Shown here one piece after another: positions 15,751 through 17,265 of a stretch of 17,265 nt of DNA; within the stretch, counting starts at the first letter, position 1; each line of letters opens with the position of its first letter. The notes under the pieces are model-generated. The model saw only the letters and a list, made by a program, of their open reading frames with translations, ran no database searches and was not told the DNA's origin. This stretch comes from CAZIPN01 sp964541225 (GTDB lineage Bacteria; Actinomycetota; Coriobacteriia; Anaerosomatales; JAAXUF01): positions 1 through 17,265 of the forward strand of contig CAZIPN010000038.1 of the NCBI GenBank assembly GCA_964541225.1, given 5' to 3'. A program made the position numbers and the translations under genes.

Positions 15751-15792
15751 GTGCACGGGAGCGGTCCTGACGCGGGCGGATCTCCTGTGCAC
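15751..15792. terminator. GC-rich hairpin between convergent lgt and small minus-strand gene
   Basis: GTGCACGGGA (15751-15760) pairs with TCCTGTGCAC (15783-15792), with one G-U. After a 2-nt bulge, GGTCC pairs with GGATC, again with one wobble, making about 15 bp in all. It lies exactly between the lgt stop (15742) and the stop of the minus-strand gene (15793). No T-run follows on either side. It is a U-less bidirectional terminator candidate, like the palindrome at 1681. Confidence 0.55.
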
Positions 15793-15999
15793 CTACGTCC
15801 CGGACTCGGTCCCCGGGGGTTTCCAGCACGGAACGTCGCGATCCAGACAGCGGACGCTCTCTCCCGGTCGCAGAGGGAGCGGCGGGGTGCACTGCGCGCA
15901 GTAGAGGCGAGGGAATTCGCCAATCAGGTCCTTGAGTTCATCGTCGTCATACGGTCGTTCGTCGGGCATCTCGACCATATGCAACAAGTAGCAGGGCAT
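15793..15999 (-). CDS. Small cysteine-containing hypothetical protein (68 aa)
   Basis: A longer minus-strand frame covers this site, but the real start is ATG 15999, with a full AGGAGG 6 nt upstream. The protein begins MPCYLLHMVE, has an acidic patch (DERPYDDDELKDLIGEF, 13-29), then YCAQC (C34, C37) and later C51 and C58, so two Cys pairs plus C3. That arrangement suits one zinc ion or a small cluster. There is no signal peptide. I do not recognise a family. It is read against lgt and divergent from the DUF3048 gene with a 135-bp gap. Confidence 0.7.
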   Translation of the reverse strand: MPCYLLHMVEMPDERPYDDDELKDLIGEFPRLYCAQCTPPLPLRPGESVRCLDRDVPCWKPPGTESGT

Positions 16000-16075
16000 T
16001 GCAGGCCTCCTGGGTTCACACCATGCGCGCACTGCCCAAGGCGCAACGCGCAACTGTATGCACAATCGGCTGAGT

Positions 16076-16104
16076 TTGACCGGCTCATGAGTGCTGCCTA
16101 GACT
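16076..16104 (+). promoter_or_regulatory. Promoter of the DUF3048 lipoprotein gene
   Basis: TTGACC (16076-16081) and TAGACT (16099-16104) are separated by exactly 17 nt, the best housekeeping-type promoter in the window. Transcription should begin near 16111, giving a leader of about 24 nt with GAGAGGGG (16119-16126) as ribosome-binding site. Confidence 0.65.
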
Positions 16105-16134
16105 TCGGGCAGAGCAAAGAGAGGGGTTCGGACG

Positions 16135-17169
16135 TTGCGTTTTCGCTGTCTTCTGGCTTGCGGTCTTGCGTCGGCCCTGTTCGCATTGGTGATTCTTGGA
16201 GGGTGCGCGCCGAAGTCGGCTGGTGTTGTTTCCGTGTGGCCAGTCGCCACATACGAGGCGACGGTCACTCCGCCCGCGAATGTGTTCACGCTTCCACTGA
16301 GCGGCAACCCGGTGCCTCCCGATTCTGCTATTGCGACCGTGCCCGTGTGTGTGAAAGTGCACGCCAGCGGAGCACGCGCGTTGTCAGGGGTCGGACAGGC
16401 GGATGTCGTATACGAGACCTCCGACGCGGAAAGCGGAACGCAGCTCACCTGCCTGTTCCAAAGCGAGTTTCCGTCCAGAATCGGCCCTCTCGGCAGCGCC
16501 GGGATGCCTGAGTTGTGGATCGTTCCGCAGTATCACGCGATGTTGTTCTCGGCGGCCGCCAGCTCAACACTCGCGGCTTCGATGTCGCGTTGGCCGCAGG
16601 GGAGCAACGCGTCTCGCGGTCAAGGTTCGCCGTTTAGCGACGCGTATGGCGGTTCAGGCATGGACTACGTCGTGGGGGCGAAGGCCGCCAAGCTGGCCAC
16701 CAAGTTCACGTCGGCTATTGCGTCGGACACGCCGGCGCGCTTGCGTTTCTCGGCAAGCAATCAGGCGACCTCAAGTGCGATTGCTGGCGTATCGATTCCG
16801 TTTTCAGGGGGCTACGACGTGAGATGGGCTTGGGATGAGGGGTCGGGGAGCTATCGGCGGAGCGTGGCCGATGAACTATCGCGCGACGCGCTCACCAAGA
16901 AGCCGATCTCGGCGACCAACGTCGTTGTGCTGTGGGTGCGCTATGCGTCACTCGATGCCGACGTCGCGAGTGGTGGTTTTGACGTGACGCTTGGCGGGTC
17001 TGGCCAGATGTCTGTGTTCCGTGATGGGCAGCGGATTGACGGTCGCTGGAAAGCCAGCGGCCAATCGCCGCCACGCTTGTTCGCTGCGGATGGATCGCTG
17101 GTAGGGCTTGAGCCCGGGAACACCTGGTTCGAAGCCGTACCGTTGTCGGCCAACATCACGTTGCAGTAG
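16135..17169 (+). CDS. DUF3048 (YerB-like) lipoprotein
   Basis: A 344-aa exported lipoprotein. It starts at TTG 16135 with GAGAGGGG 8 nt upstream. A basic N-terminus and hydrophobic stretch lead to the lipobox LGGC, with C24 as the lipidated residue. The mature part matches DUF3048: PVCVKVHASG..., then LSGVGQADVVYET (family: GLxxADIVYE), then FPSRIGPLGSA, where most members have IGPVRSAR. A C-terminal domain contains VVVLWVRYASLD and a final block around DGRWKASGQSPPRLFAADG (family: GTWxR...), ending PGNTWFEAVPL. Function is unknown in the family; B. subtilis YerB is the usual namesake. The changed GPLGSAG segment and the loss of its arginines are noteworthy. It should be anchored outside the membrane after action of Lgt. 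Confidence 0.88.
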   Translation: MRFRCLLACGLASALFALVILGGCAPKSAGVVSVWPVATYEATVTPPANVFTLPLSGNPVPPDSAIATVPVCVKVHASGARALSGVGQADVVYETSDAESGTQLTCLFQSEFPSRIGPLGSAGMPELWIVPQYHAMLFSAAASSTLAASMSRWPQGSNASRGQGSPFSDAYGGSGMDYVVGAKAAKLATKFTSAIASDTPARLRFSASNQATSSAIAGVSIPFSGGYDVRWAWDEGSGSYRRSVADELSRDALTKKPISATNVVVLWVRYASLDADVASGGFDVTLGGSGQMSVFRDGQRIDGRWKASGQSPPRLFAADGSLVGLEPGNTWFEAVPLSANITLQ

Positions 17170-17178
17170 CTGGAACCT

Positions 17179-17206
17179 CATCCGCCTGGTCGACTGGCGC
17201 CGGATG
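17179..17206 (+). terminator. Weak hairpin after the DUF3048 gene
   Basis: CATCCG (17179-17184) pairs with CGGATG (17201-17206), with a partly paired interior, followed by a mildly T-rich GTGTTGTTA. It sits 10 nt after the stop codon. Stem strength is modest. Confidence 0.35.
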
Positions 17207-17210
17207 CGTG

Positions 17211-17240
17211 TTGTTATGCTCGAAGCGCGGCAGGTACAAT
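17211..17240 (+). promoter_or_regulatory. Promoter for a gene beyond the window
   Basis: TTGTTA (17211-17216) and TACAAT (17235-17240), spacer 18 nt, near-consensus. The start would be near 17247. The remaining 19 bases show no start codon or recognisable RNA, so the target is unknown. Confidence 0.55.
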
Positions 17241-17265
17241 CCTGAGGCTACTTGCCCACAAAGAT

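Noticed and set aside
15793..16362. 189-codon minus-strand frame as one protein
   Set aside because: The upstream part overlaps the DUF3048 gene start and promoter and looks non-coding; the AGGAGG at 16006-16011 places the real start at 15999.
17241..17265. Start of a tRNA or ribosomal gene after the last promoter
   Set aside because: Too few bases remain to recognise any product.

Overview
The window reads as a stretch of high-GC, Gram-positive-type bacterial chromosome, most likely Actinomycetota and perhaps a strict or facultative anaerobe of the Coriobacteriia type. The pointers are good AGGAGG ribosome-binding sites with frequent GTG/TTG starts, a dCTP deaminase very close in motif layout to the mycobacterial bifunctional enzyme, an oxygen-independent B12-dependent ribonucleotide reductase, a sulfide:quinone-type flavoprotein, and GC-rich hairpins without U-tracts between convergent genes. 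The lineage is an inference. No mobile element, CRISPR array, tRNA or phage gene was seen.

Region 1 (1-1190) is the 3' end of an rRNA operon: the 3' third of 23S rRNA, a short spacer, and 5S rRNA enclosed in a near-perfect 21-bp stalk that probably serves both maturation and termination. Region 2 (1250-3430) holds a small NifU-type Fe-S scaffold gene, convergent with an SQR-type flavoprotein gene on the minus strand. The flavoprotein is followed by an unlisted 49-codon gene with its own ribosome-binding site. A perfect 46-nt palindrome lies between the two convergent units.

Region 3 (3430-6790) is deoxynucleotide metabolism: a 412-bp structured non-coding stretch, then nrdJ (class II ribonucleotide reductase) and dcd (dCTP to dUMP). 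Together they give reduction of ribonucleotides and a route to dTTP. Region 4 (6920-9700) has an 8-cysteine small protein, a short repeat patch, a one-helix membrane protein, an endonuclease III-like Fe-S DNA glycosylase and, convergent with it, a DUF1015 protein.

Region 5 (9990-13142) is a translationally coupled pair of polytopic membrane proteins resembling GT-C glycosyltransferases (DUF6020-like and GT39/PMT-like), probably acting on cell-envelope glycans. Convergent with it is the azlC-azlD branched-chain amino-acid exporter pair on the minus strand. Region 6 (14380-17265) has a small zinc-ribbon-like protein, lgt (lipoprotein diacylglyceryl transferase), a small Cys-rich minus-strand protein, and a DUF3048 (YerB-like) lipoprotein that would be a substrate of Lgt. 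A good promoter for a gene beyond the window closes the sequence.

The most interesting unexplained items are four small proteins (49, 68, 81 and 125 aa), three of them cysteine-rich, the small protein coupled to the SQR-like gene, and the long hairpins between convergent genes. I see no complete novel defence or biosynthetic system here.
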